Positions 1 through 5,923 of a stretch of DNA of 7,284 nucleotides are shown here, in pieces (position 1 is the stretch's first letter; each line of letters begins with the position of its first letter). Source of the stretch: Actinomycetes bacterium (GTDB lineage Bacteria > Actinomycetota > Actinomycetes > Streptosporangiales > Streptosporangiaceae); NCBI GenBank assembly GCA_023425615.1, contig JAFACJ010000791.1, forward strand, positions 1 to 7,284, written 5' to 3'. Below the pieces are notes generated by a model that worked only from the letters and a program-made list of their open reading frames with translations, searched no databases and was not told where the DNA came from. The position numbers were made by a program, and so were the translations under genes.

Positions 1-190
1 GGTCGGGGACCCCGACGATCTGCATGACCCCGGTGGCCAGCAGCCGCTGCACCCGCTGCCGCACCGCGGCCTCCGACAGGCCCACGGCCTTGCCGATCGC
101 CGCGTACGAGCGCCGCCCGTCCTCCTGCAGCTGCTCGATGATCCTCTTGGAGGTCTCATCCAGGGGGACGCGCCGGGAGGGCTCGCTCAT
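1..190 (-). CDS. Lrp/AsnC-family transcriptional regulator (partial, N-terminal 63 residues)
   Basis: The reverse strand reads from ATG at 190-188 off the left edge without a stop, giving 63 residues. They match the winged helix-turn-helix of Lrp/AsnC (feast/famine) regulators: LDETSKRIIEQLQEDGRRSY (residues 10-29), then the HTH AAIGKAVGLSEAAVRQRV (about 30-47) and a short wing ending MQIVGV. The C-terminal ligand-binding RAM/ACT domain lies outside the window. The start is supported by AAGGAG (complement of 196-201), 5 nt from the ATG, and by family alignment, since the LDE...RII segment usually begins within about ten residues of the start. Such proteins form dimers to octamers and bind small amines or amino acids. 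It is divergent from the aldehyde dehydrogenase/transporter operon, so it is inferred to regulate that operon and itself. The effector is unknown; GABA or a polyamine would fit the context. Confidence 0.93.
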   Translation of the reverse strand, partial: MSEPSRRVPLDETSKRIIEQLQEDGRRSYAAIGKAVGLSEAAVRQRVQRLLATGVMQIVGVPD

Positions 191-269
191 CGAATCTCCT
201 TGGGGTTCGGGGGCCGGCCGCGTCGAACCGTTCCTTGCTGCGACATCAGCTTGCCGAGTAGCCTCCTCG

Positions 270-315
270 CAAGTGATTTCGTTGTGAAACTTGATCGTAA
301 CAACGAAATCCCTTG
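270..315. promoter_or_regulatory. 46-bp near-perfect dyad, candidate operator
   Basis: The left arm CAAGTGATTTCGTTGT (270-285) and the right arm ACAACGAAATCCCTTG (300-315) are inverted complements at 15 of 16 positions, including an uninterrupted 11-bp match (275-285 with 300-310). They are separated by 14 nt. Each arm also has the outline CAA-N9-TTG (270-284 and 301-315), resembling the roughly 15-bp, weakly palindromic sites bound by Lrp/AsnC dimers. The two sites are centred about 31 bp apart, close to three helical turns, so two dimers would sit on the same DNA face. The position between divergent genes, one encoding an Lrp-type regulator, makes it the most likely operator. Binding by this regulator is an inference. 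The alternative, an RNA hairpin, requires transcription to start upstream of the dyad. Confidence 0.65.
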
Positions 316-328
316 TTGCTGGTGGTTT

Positions 329-334
329 TACTCT
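329..334 (+). promoter_or_regulatory. Possible -10 element of the operon promoter
   Basis: TACTCT matches the actinobacterial -10 pattern TANNNT and is preceded by a T-run. A start near 341 would give a leader of roughly 35 nt before the ATG at 375. The right arm of the dyad (300-315) would then cover the -35 region, consistent with a regulator bound next to RNA polymerase. No good -35 hexamer is visible at the right spacing, so this is a weak call based on position and composition only. Confidence 0.25.
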
Positions 335-374
335 GCAAAAGTCAGGTCCGACAGATGCACCGTGGAGGTCGAGG

Positions 375-1811
375 ATGACCGGCAAGGCACCGTTGCGCAA
401 CTTCGTGAACGGAGGATACGTCGAGGCCAAGGACGGCAGGGTCTCGGACGTCGTCGATCCCAGTACGGGAGAGGTGTACGCGCAGGCTCCGGTGTCGGGG
501 GCGGCCGACCTGGAGGAGGCGTACGCCGCCGCCTCCGCCGCGTTCGAGGGATGGCGCGATGCCACGCCCAAGGACCGCAGCCTCGCCCTGCTGAAGATCG
601 CCGACGCGATCGAGGCGCGGGGCGAGGAGCTGGTGGCGGCCGAGTGCAAGAACACCGGCAAGCCCGTGCAGCTCACCATGGAGGAGGAGCTGCCCCCCAT
701 GGTGGACAACATCCGCTTCTTCGCGGGCGCGGCGCGGATCCTGGAGGGCAGGGCCACCGGCGAGTACCTGGCCGACCACACCTCCTCCATCCGCCGCGAG
801 CCGATCGGTGTCTGCGCCCAGGTCACGCCCTGGAACTACCCGATGATGATGGCGGTGTGGAAGTTCGCACCCGCGCTGGCGGCCGGCAACACCGTGGTGC
901 TGAAGCCGTCGGACACCACACCGGTCACCACCCTGCTGCTGGCGGAGATCGCCGCCGAGTTCCTGCCCCCCGGCGTGTTCAACGTCGTCACGGGCGACCG
1001 CGACACCGGCCGCGCGCTGGTGGAGCACCCGGTCCCGCAGATGGTCTCCATCACCGGTTCGGTGCGGGCGGGCAAGGAGGTCGCCGCCTCGGCGGCCCGC
1101 GATCTGAAGAAGGCGCATCTGGAGCTGGGCGGCAAGGCGCCGGTGGTGGTGTTCGACGACGCCGACATCGCCGCGGCGGCCGAGGGCATCGCGGGCGCCG
1201 GCCTGTTCAACGCGGGTCAGGACTGCACCGCGGCGACACGGATCCTGGTGCACGAGCGGATCGCCGGTGACTTCACCGCCGCGCTGGCCGAGGCCGCGGC
1301 CGAGCTGAAGACCGCGGGGCCCGAGGACCCCGACGCCTACTACGGGCCGGTCAACAACGCGGGCCAGCTCGCCCGGGTGCAGGGGTTCTTGGACCGGGTG
1401 CCGGGCCACGCGACGGTCGAGACCGGCGGCTCCCGGGTGGGCGACCGCGGCTACTTCTTCGCTCCCACCGTCATCTCCGGTCTGCACCAGGACGACGAGC
1501 ACGTGCAGGAGGAGATCTTCGGCCCGGTCATGACCGTCCAGTCCTTCTCCGATGAGGACCTGGCGGTGCGCTGGGCGAACGGCGTCAAGTACGGCCTGTC
1601 GGCCTCGGTGTGGACGAAGGACCACGGGAGGGCGATGCGGATGACCCGGCGGCTGGACTTCGGCGCGGTGTGGGTCAACACGCACATACCCTTCGTGTCC
1701 GAGATGCCGCACGGCGGCTTCAAGCATTCGGGCTACGGCAAGGATCTGTCCATGTACGGTTTCGAGGACTACACCCGCATCAAGCATGTAATGCACTATT
1801 TGGGCGCTTAG
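375..1811 (+). CDS. Gamma-aminobutyraldehyde dehydrogenase-type NAD(P)-dependent aldehyde dehydrogenase
   Basis: A complete 478-residue aldehyde dehydrogenase, close to the roughly 475 residues of E. coli PatD/YdcW. It oxidises an aldehyde, most likely 4-aminobutanal to GABA, in the cytoplasm. Catalytic landmarks are present: the oxyanion Asn in TPWNYP (N154), the cofactor lysine in VVLKPS (K177), the general-base Glu in LELGGKAP (E250), the nucleophile in GQDCTA (C284) and the cofactor-ribose Glu in EIFGPV (E380). The frame is open back to a TTG at 291, but ATG at 375 is preferred: GGAGG at 364-368 precedes it by 6 nt, the family N-terminus (FVNGGY) follows, and the TTG lies inside the dyad spacer. 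It is the first gene of the putative polyamine operon, 79 nt ahead of the ABC ATPase. Gamma-glutamyl-gamma-aminobutyraldehyde, 4-guanidinobutanal or betaine aldehyde are alternative substrates; this subfamily is assigned from overall similarity and context. Confidence 0.93.
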   Translation: MTGKAPLRNFVNGGYVEAKDGRVSDVVDPSTGEVYAQAPVSGAADLEEAYAAASAAFEGWRDATPKDRSLALLKIADAIEARGEELVAAECKNTGKPVQLTMEEELPPMVDNIRFFAGAARILEGRATGEYLADHTSSIRREPIGVCAQVTPWNYPMMMAVWKFAPALAAGNTVVLKPSDTTPVTTLLLAEIAAEFLPPGVFNVVTGDRDTGRALVEHPVPQMVSITGSVRAGKEVAASAARDLKKAHLELGGKAPVVVFDDADIAAAAEGIAGAGLFNAGQDCTAATRILVHERIAGDFTAALAEAAAELKTAGPEDPDAYYGPVNNAGQLARVQGFLDRVPGHATVETGGSRVGDRGYFFAPTVISGLHQDDEHVQEEIFGPVMTVQSFSDEDLAVRWANGVKYGLSASVWTKDHGRAMRMTRRLDFGAVWVNTHIPFVSEMPHGGFKHSGYGKDLSMYGFEDYTRIKHVMHYLGA

Positions 1812-1827
1812 CGTCCGACGCTCCGCA

Positions 1828-1864
1828 GCCCGGCGGCGGCGACCCCCGACCGCCTCCGCCGGGC
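1828..1864 (+). promoter_or_regulatory. Strong GC-rich intercistronic hairpin
   Basis: GCCCGGCGG (1828-1836) pairs with CCGCCGGGC (1856-1864). After one C/T mismatch (1837/1855), GGCG (1838-1841) pairs with CGCC (1851-1854), giving 13 pairs around a 9-nt loop (1842-1850). No T-run follows, so it is not a classical intrinsic terminator, although T-less hairpins are common candidate terminators in actinobacteria. It lies between the dehydrogenase stop and the ATPase ribosome-binding site (AAGGA, 1879-1883). It could attenuate read-through, stabilise a processed dehydrogenase mRNA, or be incidental to the high GC content. Confidence 0.4.
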
Positions 1865-1890
1865 CCGTACAACCCCCGAAGGACAAGTCA

Positions 1891-2985
1891 ATGACGGATA
1901 CCCCCGCCATCGAGCTCTCCGGCGTCGTGAAGGAGTTCACGTCGCACGGAGAGGTCGTTCAGGCCGTCAAAGGCGTCGATCTGCGGATAGGGGAGGGCGA
2001 GTTCTTCTCCCTCCTGGGCCCGTCAGGATGCGGCAAGACCACGACCATGCGGATGGTCGCCGGGTTCGACGAGCCGACCTCCGGAAAGGTCCTGCTCCAC
2101 GGCGTGGACGTCGTGGGAGTGCCGCCGAACAAGCGCGACGTCAACATGGTGTTCCAGTCCTATGCCCTGTTCCCGCACATGAGCGTCGCGGAGAACGTCG
2201 CCTTCGGGCTCAAGCGCAAGAAGGAGCCCAAAGACGAGATCGACCGCCGGGTCAGGGAGATGCTGGAGATCGTCGGCCTCTCCGGGCGGGAGAAACGCCG
2301 CCCCGGCGAGCTGTCCGGAGGCCAGCAGCAGCGGGTGGCCCTGGCCCGCGCGCTGGTCAACCGCCCCCGCGCCCTGCTGCTCGATGAGCCGCTGGCCGCC
2401 CTCGACCTCAAGCTCCGCCAGAGCATGCAGGTGGAGCTCAAGCGCATCCAGCGCGAGGTCGGCATCACCTTCGTGTTCGTCACCCACGACCAGGGCGAGG
2501 CGCTCACCCTGTCCGACCGGATCGCGGTCATGAACGACGGCAGGGTGGAGCAGCTCGGCTCCCCGCGCGAGATCTACGAGCGGCCCGGCACCAAGTTCGT
2601 CGCCGGGTTCATCGGCACCTCCAACCTCCTGTCCGGACGGGTGACCGAACGCTCGGGGGAGGAGGCGGTGATCTCCCTGGGGTCCGAGGAGCGGCTCGTG
2701 GTCCCGGCCCGGGCGGTCGCCGGGCAGGAGCTGGAGCTCACCGTCCGCCCCGAGAAGATCGACCTGGGCGTCGAGCGCCCCGAGGGCACGGGGAGCCGGC
2801 TCCGCGGCGAGGTCACCGAGGTGATCTACCTCGGCACGTCGACCAACTACAACGTCCGCACCTCCACGGGCGCGGAGGTCGTGGTGTTCGTCCAGAACGC
2901 CAACAACGCCAATGACATCGCCGTACGGGGGGACAGCGTCTGGCTGTCATGGGAACCGCGGCACTCTTACGCGATCGGAGCCTGA
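1891..2985 (+). CDS. potA: Spermidine/putrescine-type ABC transporter ATP-binding protein
   Basis: A complete 364-residue ATPase that powers the importer encoded by the next three genes, acting as a dimer on the cytoplasmic membrane face. Motifs in order: Walker [10 protein letters not shown] (43-51), Q-loop Q89 in [14 protein letters not shown] signature LSGGQ (141-145), Walker B ALLLDEP (161-167), D-loop from about 169, and H-loop H199 in [11 protein letters not shown]-terminal TOBE-type region follows (about 245-360), containing [10 protein letters not shown] and a [17 protein letters not shown] segment typical of the PotA/MalK/CysA class. Length agrees with PotA-family proteins (about 350-380). 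AAGGA at 1879-1883 precedes the ATG by 7 nt. The binding-protein gene starts 6 nt after the stop, implying translational coupling. All ATPase residues are intact. Substrate class comes from the partners, since the ATPase alone would also fit other CUT1-like importers. Confidence 0.95.
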   Translation: MTDTPAIELSGVVKEFTSHGEVVQAVKGVDLRIGEGEFFSLLGPSGCGKTTTMRMVAGFDEPTSGKVLLHGVDVVGVPPNKRDVNMVFQSYALFPHMSVAENVAFGLKRKKEPKDEIDRRVREMLEIVGLSGREKRRPGELSGGQQQRVALARALVNRPRALLLDEPLAALDLKLRQSMQVELKRIQREVGITFVFVTHDQGEALTLSDRIAVMNDGRVEQLGSPREIYERPGTKFVAGFIGTSNLLSGRVTERSGEEAVISLGSEERLVVPARAVAGQELELTVRPEKIDLGVERPEGTGSRLRGEVTEVIYLGTSTNYNVRTSTGAEVVVFVQNANNANDIAVRGDSVWLSWEPRHSYAIGA

Positions 2986-2991
2986 CCCCAG

Positions 2992-4209
2992 ATGAACAAC
3001 GCACAGCGCGACCCCCTCCTCCGGCGCGGCCTCACCCACCGCCGCGACTTCCTGCGCCTGATGGGCCTGGGCGGTGTCGGCCTCGCCGCCGCCGCGTGCG
3101 GCGTCAGCGGCCAGGGCGGCCAGCAGAACGTCACCAAGTCCGAGGTCGAGGAGTTCTGGGCGGGCAAGGTCAAGAACGGGAAGCTGAACTGGGCGAACTG
3201 GGTCGGCTACATGGAGGACGACCGCGCCACCCTCAAGGCCTTCACCAAGGCCACCGGCATCGAGGTGAACTACAAGGAGGTCATCAACGAGAACGCCGAG
3301 TGGTTCGGCAAGATCGACGCCCCGCTGCGCGCCGGGCAGTCCATCGACTTCGACCTCATGGTGATGACCAACGGCATCCAGCTGGAGCAGTGCCGCCAGC
3401 TGGGCTACCTGGCGCCGCTGGACCTCTCGCGGCTGCCGAACTTCAGCGCCAACGCCGGGGCGTCGTTCAAGAACCCCAGCTACGACCCGGGCAACATGTT
3501 CACCATCCCCTACATGTCGGGCATCACGGGGATCGCGTACAACACCAAGTACGTGAAGGAGCCGATCACCAAGTGGACGGATCTGCTCGACCCGAAGTAC
3601 AAGGGCAAGATCGGCATGATGGCCGACTCCCAGGAACTGGGCAACGCCGGCATGTTCATGGTCGGCGTGGACCCGGAGAAGTCGACGCCCGCCGACTGGG
3701 AGAAGGCGGCAGCCAAGCTGCGCGAGCAGCGCCCGCTGCTGCGCAAGTACTACAACCAGGACTACATCGAGGCCGTCACCAAGGGGGACGTGTGGATCAC
3801 CCAGGCGTGGTCCGGTGACGCCTACAGCCTGGCGGGGCCCGAGGTGAAGTTCGTGATCCCCGAAGAGGGCGGCACGCTCTGGACCGACAACATGTGCATC
3901 CCCAAGACCGCCGCCAACCCGGTGGACGCGCTGGAGCTGATCAACTACCTGTACGACCCGCGCGTCAACGCGACGCTGGTGGAGTTCATCAACTACATCA
4001 CGCCGGTCCCCTCCACCAAGGACTTCATCCAGAAGGACGCGGACGCGGCCAAGGGCGAGGACAAGGAGACCCTGGAGTCCCTGGTCACCAGCCCGCTGGT
4101 CTACCCCACGGACGCGGACCTGGCCAGGCTGCGCCGTTACCGCACCCTCACCCAGGAGGAGAAGGAGCAGTACCAGAAGGTCTTCACCCCGATCCCGCAG
4201 GGCTCGTAG
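2992..4209 (+). CDS. potD: Polyamine-type ABC transporter substrate-binding lipoprotein, Tat-exported
   Basis: A complete 405-residue periplasmic-binding-fold protein of the PotD/PotF family. The N-terminus has a twin-arginine motif HRRDFLRLMG (16-25), a hydrophobic stretch and a lipobox-like AAAC with Cys36, so it is probably exported folded through Tat and lipid-anchored outside the membrane. The -3 lipobox residue is Ala rather than Leu. Family landmarks: NWVGYM (69-74, matching NWxxY near the start of PotD/PotF), the segment FTKATGIEVNY (84-94), WITQAWSGDAYS (268-279) with W273 and D276 matching the PotF WAGD ligand residues, and EEGGTLWTDNMCIPKTA (291-307). The W/D arrangement is the main hint for a cationic amine ligand; putrescine versus spermidine cannot be decided. 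A weak GGAG (2977-2980) lies 11 nt before the ATG, and coupling to the ATPase probably helps. The stop overlaps the next start by one base. Confidence 0.92.
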   Translation: MNNAQRDPLLRRGLTHRRDFLRLMGLGGVGLAAAACGVSGQGGQQNVTKSEVEEFWAGKVKNGKLNWANWVGYMEDDRATLKAFTKATGIEVNYKEVINENAEWFGKIDAPLRAGQSIDFDLMVMTNGIQLEQCRQLGYLAPLDLSRLPNFSANAGASFKNPSYDPGNMFTIPYMSGITGIAYNTKYVKEPITKWTDLLDPKYKGKIGMMADSQELGNAGMFMVGVDPEKSTPADWEKAAAKLREQRPLLRKYYNQDYIEAVTKGDVWITQAWSGDAYSLAGPEVKFVIPEEGGTLWTDNMCIPKTAANPVDALELINYLYDPRVNATLVEFINYITPVPSTKDFIQKDADAAKGEDKETLESLVTSPLVYPTDADLARLRRYRTLTQEEKEQYQKVFTPIPQGS

Positions 4210-5063
4210 TGCGCAGCAGGATCGCCCCCTATCTGATGATCCTGCCCGGCGGCCTGTGGCTGCTGGCCTTCTTCGCCGTCCCGCTCGTGCTGATGCTGTC
4301 GTTCTCGCTGATGACCGGCAACATCATCGACGGGTTCCAGCAGACGTTCCACTGGCAGAACTACACCGACGGGCTCGACCTCTACGGCGACAAGTTCATC
4401 CGCTCGCTGTGGTACGGCGTGCTGGCGACCTGCGCGTGCATCGTGCTGGCCTACCCCGCCGCCTTCTGGATCGCCTTCAGGGCCGGCACCCGCAAGTCGG
4501 TGTACCTGCTCCTCCTGCTGCTGCCGTTCTTCGTGTCCTTCATCCTGCGCACGGTCTCCTGGAAGTTCGTGCTGGCCGACAACGGGATCGTGCTGGGTAC
4601 CCTCAAGGACTGGGGGGCGCTCCCCTCTGACTTCCACGTGCTGGGCACGACGTTCGCGGTGATCGCCGGACTGACGTACAACTTCCTGCCGTTCATGGTG
4701 CTGCCGATCTACGTGGCGCTGGAGCGGATCGACTACCGGGTGATCGAGGCGGCGCAGGACCTGTACGCCTCGCGGACGCAGACGTTCCTGCGGGTGGTGC
4801 TCCCGCTGTCGCTGCCCGGGGTGTTCGCGGGGGTGATCATGACCTTCGTGCCGGTCTCCGCCGACTACGTCAACGCCGACGTGCTGGGCGGCCCCGACAA
4901 CGTGATGATCGGCAACATCATCCAGACCGAGTACTTCAACAACAGCGACTACCCGATGGCCTCGGCCCTGTCGTTCGTCCTGATGGCGATCCTGCTCGTC
5001 GGGATCTTCCTGTACGCCAAGGCGCTGGGCACCGAGGACGTCCTGGAGGCGGCGAAGCGATGA
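4209..5063 (+). CDS. potB: Polyamine-type ABC transporter permease, PotB-like
   Basis: A 284-residue membrane permease starting at GTG 4209, which shares one base with the preceding TAG stop (TAGTG); AGGG at 4199-4202 serves as ribosome-binding site. The frame is open further upstream, but that part only shadows the binding-protein gene. Six hydrophobic segments are visible at about 8-34, 67-92, 98-118, 145-170, 200-217 and 251-272. The cytoplasmic EAA loop that docks on the ATPase spans about 180-204 (EAAQDLYAS ... LPLSLPG). Its usual glycine, as in EAARDLGAS, is Tyr186 here; I recall DLYA in other actinobacterial homologues, so this is probably lineage-typical. VPVSADYVNADVLGGP (214-229) is the PotB-type segment before the last helix. 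It overlaps the next permease by 4 nt (ATGA) and should form a heterodimer with it. Confidence 0.94.
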   Translation: MRSRIAPYLMILPGGLWLLAFFAVPLVLMLSFSLMTGNIIDGFQQTFHWQNYTDGLDLYGDKFIRSLWYGVLATCACIVLAYPAAFWIAFRAGTRKSVYLLLLLLPFFVSFILRTVSWKFVLADNGIVLGTLKDWGALPSDFHVLGTTFAVIAGLTYNFLPFMVLPIYVALERIDYRVIEAAQDLYASRTQTFLRVVLPLSLPGVFAGVIMTFVPVSADYVNADVLGGPDNVMIGNIIQTEYFNNSDYPMASALSFVLMAILLVGIFLYAKALGTEDVLEAAKR

Positions 5064-5833
5064 AGGGACGCGGACTCCACCTCTACACGTGGGTGCTGAT
5101 CGGATGGCTGGTCCTGCCGATCGCGGTGATGATCCTCTTCGGGTTCAACGACACGCACAGCAAGCAGAACTTCGTCTGGGAGGGCTTCACCTTCAAGTGG
5201 TACGCCCGCCTGTTCGAGAAGGAGGACCTCACCAGGGCGCTGGTCAACTCGCTGCTCATCGCGGTCCTGAGCACCCTCATCACCACGGTCATCGGCACCC
5301 TGGTGGGCCTGGCCCTCGGCCGTTACCGGTTCCGCGGCAAGGGCGCGGCGAACATCGTGCTGTTCGCCGCGATAGCCTCGCCCGAACTGGTGATGGGCGC
5401 GTCGCTGCTGTCGATGTTCGTCACCCTGAACATCCCGCGCGGCTTCGCGACGATCGTGGCCGCGCACGTGATGTTCTCCATCGCGTTCGTCGCGGTGACG
5501 GTACGGGCCCGCGTGGTGGGCCTGGACCCGGCGCTGGAGGAGGCGGCGGCCGACCTCGGCGCCTCGGGCTGGACGACCTTCCGGCTGGTCACCCTGCCGA
5601 TGATCATGCCGGGTGTGGTCTCGGGAGCCCTGCTGGCCTTCGCCCTGTCCATCGACGACTTCGTCATCACCAACTTCACCAGCGGGACGACCGTGACGTT
5701 CCCGCTGTGGGTGTGGAGCTCCACCCGTACGGGAACCCCGCCCCAGGTCAACGTGATGGGCACGTTGATCTTCGCCATCGGCGTCCTGATCGCGATCGTC
5801 AACGTGGTCGGCGCACGCCGCAGGAAGACCTGA
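5060..5833 (+). CDS. potC: Polyamine-type ABC transporter permease, PotC-like
   Basis: A complete 257-residue permease, matching the usual PotC length (about 260). Hydrophobic segments lie at about 8-28, 60-86, 96-121, 128-150, 183-203 and 233-252. The EAA loop is canonical: EAAADLGAS (161-169) continuing to LPMIMPG (179-185). SIDDFVITNF (197-206) is a characteristic PotC-type signature. The ATG overlaps the upstream stop (ATGA), with GGAGG at 5045-5049, 10 nt upstream, so the two permeases are made in a coupled way as expected for a heterodimeric channel. The gene ends with a basic tail (ARRRKT). The flavin oxidase follows 90 nt later in the same reading frame, separated by this TGA stop. 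Confidence 0.95.
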   Translation: MKGRGLHLYTWVLIGWLVLPIAVMILFGFNDTHSKQNFVWEGFTFKWYARLFEKEDLTRALVNSLLIAVLSTLITTVIGTLVGLALGRYRFRGKGAANIVLFAAIASPELVMGASLLSMFVTLNIPRGFATIVAAHVMFSIAFVAVTVRARVVGLDPALEEAAADLGASGWTTFRLVTLPMIMPGVVSGALLAFALSIDDFVITNFTSGTTVTFPLWVWSSTRTGTPPQVNVMGTLIFAIGVLIAIVNVVGARRRKT

Positions 5834-5923
5834 TACGTGGCCCTAGTCCCGGTCGGGGAAGGATCCGAGGCCACAGTGGCGCGGACCCCGGCCGGGGCCC
5901 AGGGGACACAGGAGAAGGGAAAT
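5834..5923 (+). other. Intercistronic gap between PotC-like permease and oxidase
   Basis: Ninety bases without a convincing gene. It contains a perfect 12-bp palindrome CCCCGGCCGGGG (5886-5897), a small inverted repeat GCCACAGTGGC (5870-5880) and GTGGCC/GGCCAC (5837-5842 with 5869-5874). None has a T-run, so no terminator is called. The frame of the oxidase is open through the gap from GTG 5837, but third codon positions there are clearly less GC-rich (22 of 29) than in the genes around it, favouring a non-coding leader. Near the end, AGGAG (5910-5914) and AAGGG (5915-5919) supply the oxidase ribosome-binding site. Confidence 0.5.

Larger units (their letters stand above)
191..374. promoter_or_regulatory. 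Divergent promoter region between the Lrp-type regulator and the aldehyde dehydrogenase operon
   Basis: This 184-bp non-coding gap separates two divergent starts. Its middle, about 270-345, is strikingly AT-rich for this genome and holds the 46-bp dyad listed separately. A plausible plus-strand -10 hexamer of the actinobacterial TANNNT type is TACTCT at 329-334. No convincing -35 lies 17-18 bp upstream, so the promoter may be activator-dependent or use another sigma factor. A minus-strand TANNNT match, TACGAT (complement of 294-299), sits in the dyad spacer, also without a clear -35. The regulator's leader contains GGTTCG (204-209) and CGAACC (224-229), an inverted repeat flanking the palindrome GGCCGGCC (212-219). 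The dehydrogenase has GGAGG at 364-368, 6 nt before its ATG. Promoter positions are guesses; the region's regulatory nature is well supported by its layout. Confidence 0.7.

Noticed and set aside
291..374. Extension of the dehydrogenase to TTG 291 (28 extra residues)
   Set aside because: The TTG lies in the spacer of the dyad, has no ribosome-binding site, and the family N-terminus plus a GGAGG site fit ATG 375.
200..1270. A 356-codon plus-strand frame overlapping the dehydrogenase
   Set aside because: Its Arg/Gly-rich, low-complexity translation is a frame shadow; the real frame carries all aldehyde dehydrogenase motifs.
342..1940. A 532-codon open frame on the minus strand opposite the aldehyde dehydrogenase
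   Set aside because: It mirrors a strongly conserved, catalytically complete dehydrogenase. Long antisense frames are expected in high-GC genes, and its Arg/Gly/His/Val-rich translation has no recognisable domain.
5886..5897. Perfect palindrome CCCCGGCCGGGG as a terminator or operator
   Set aside because: It has no loop or T-run, is made only of G and C, and such palindromes are common at this base composition; kept only as a note in the gap entry.
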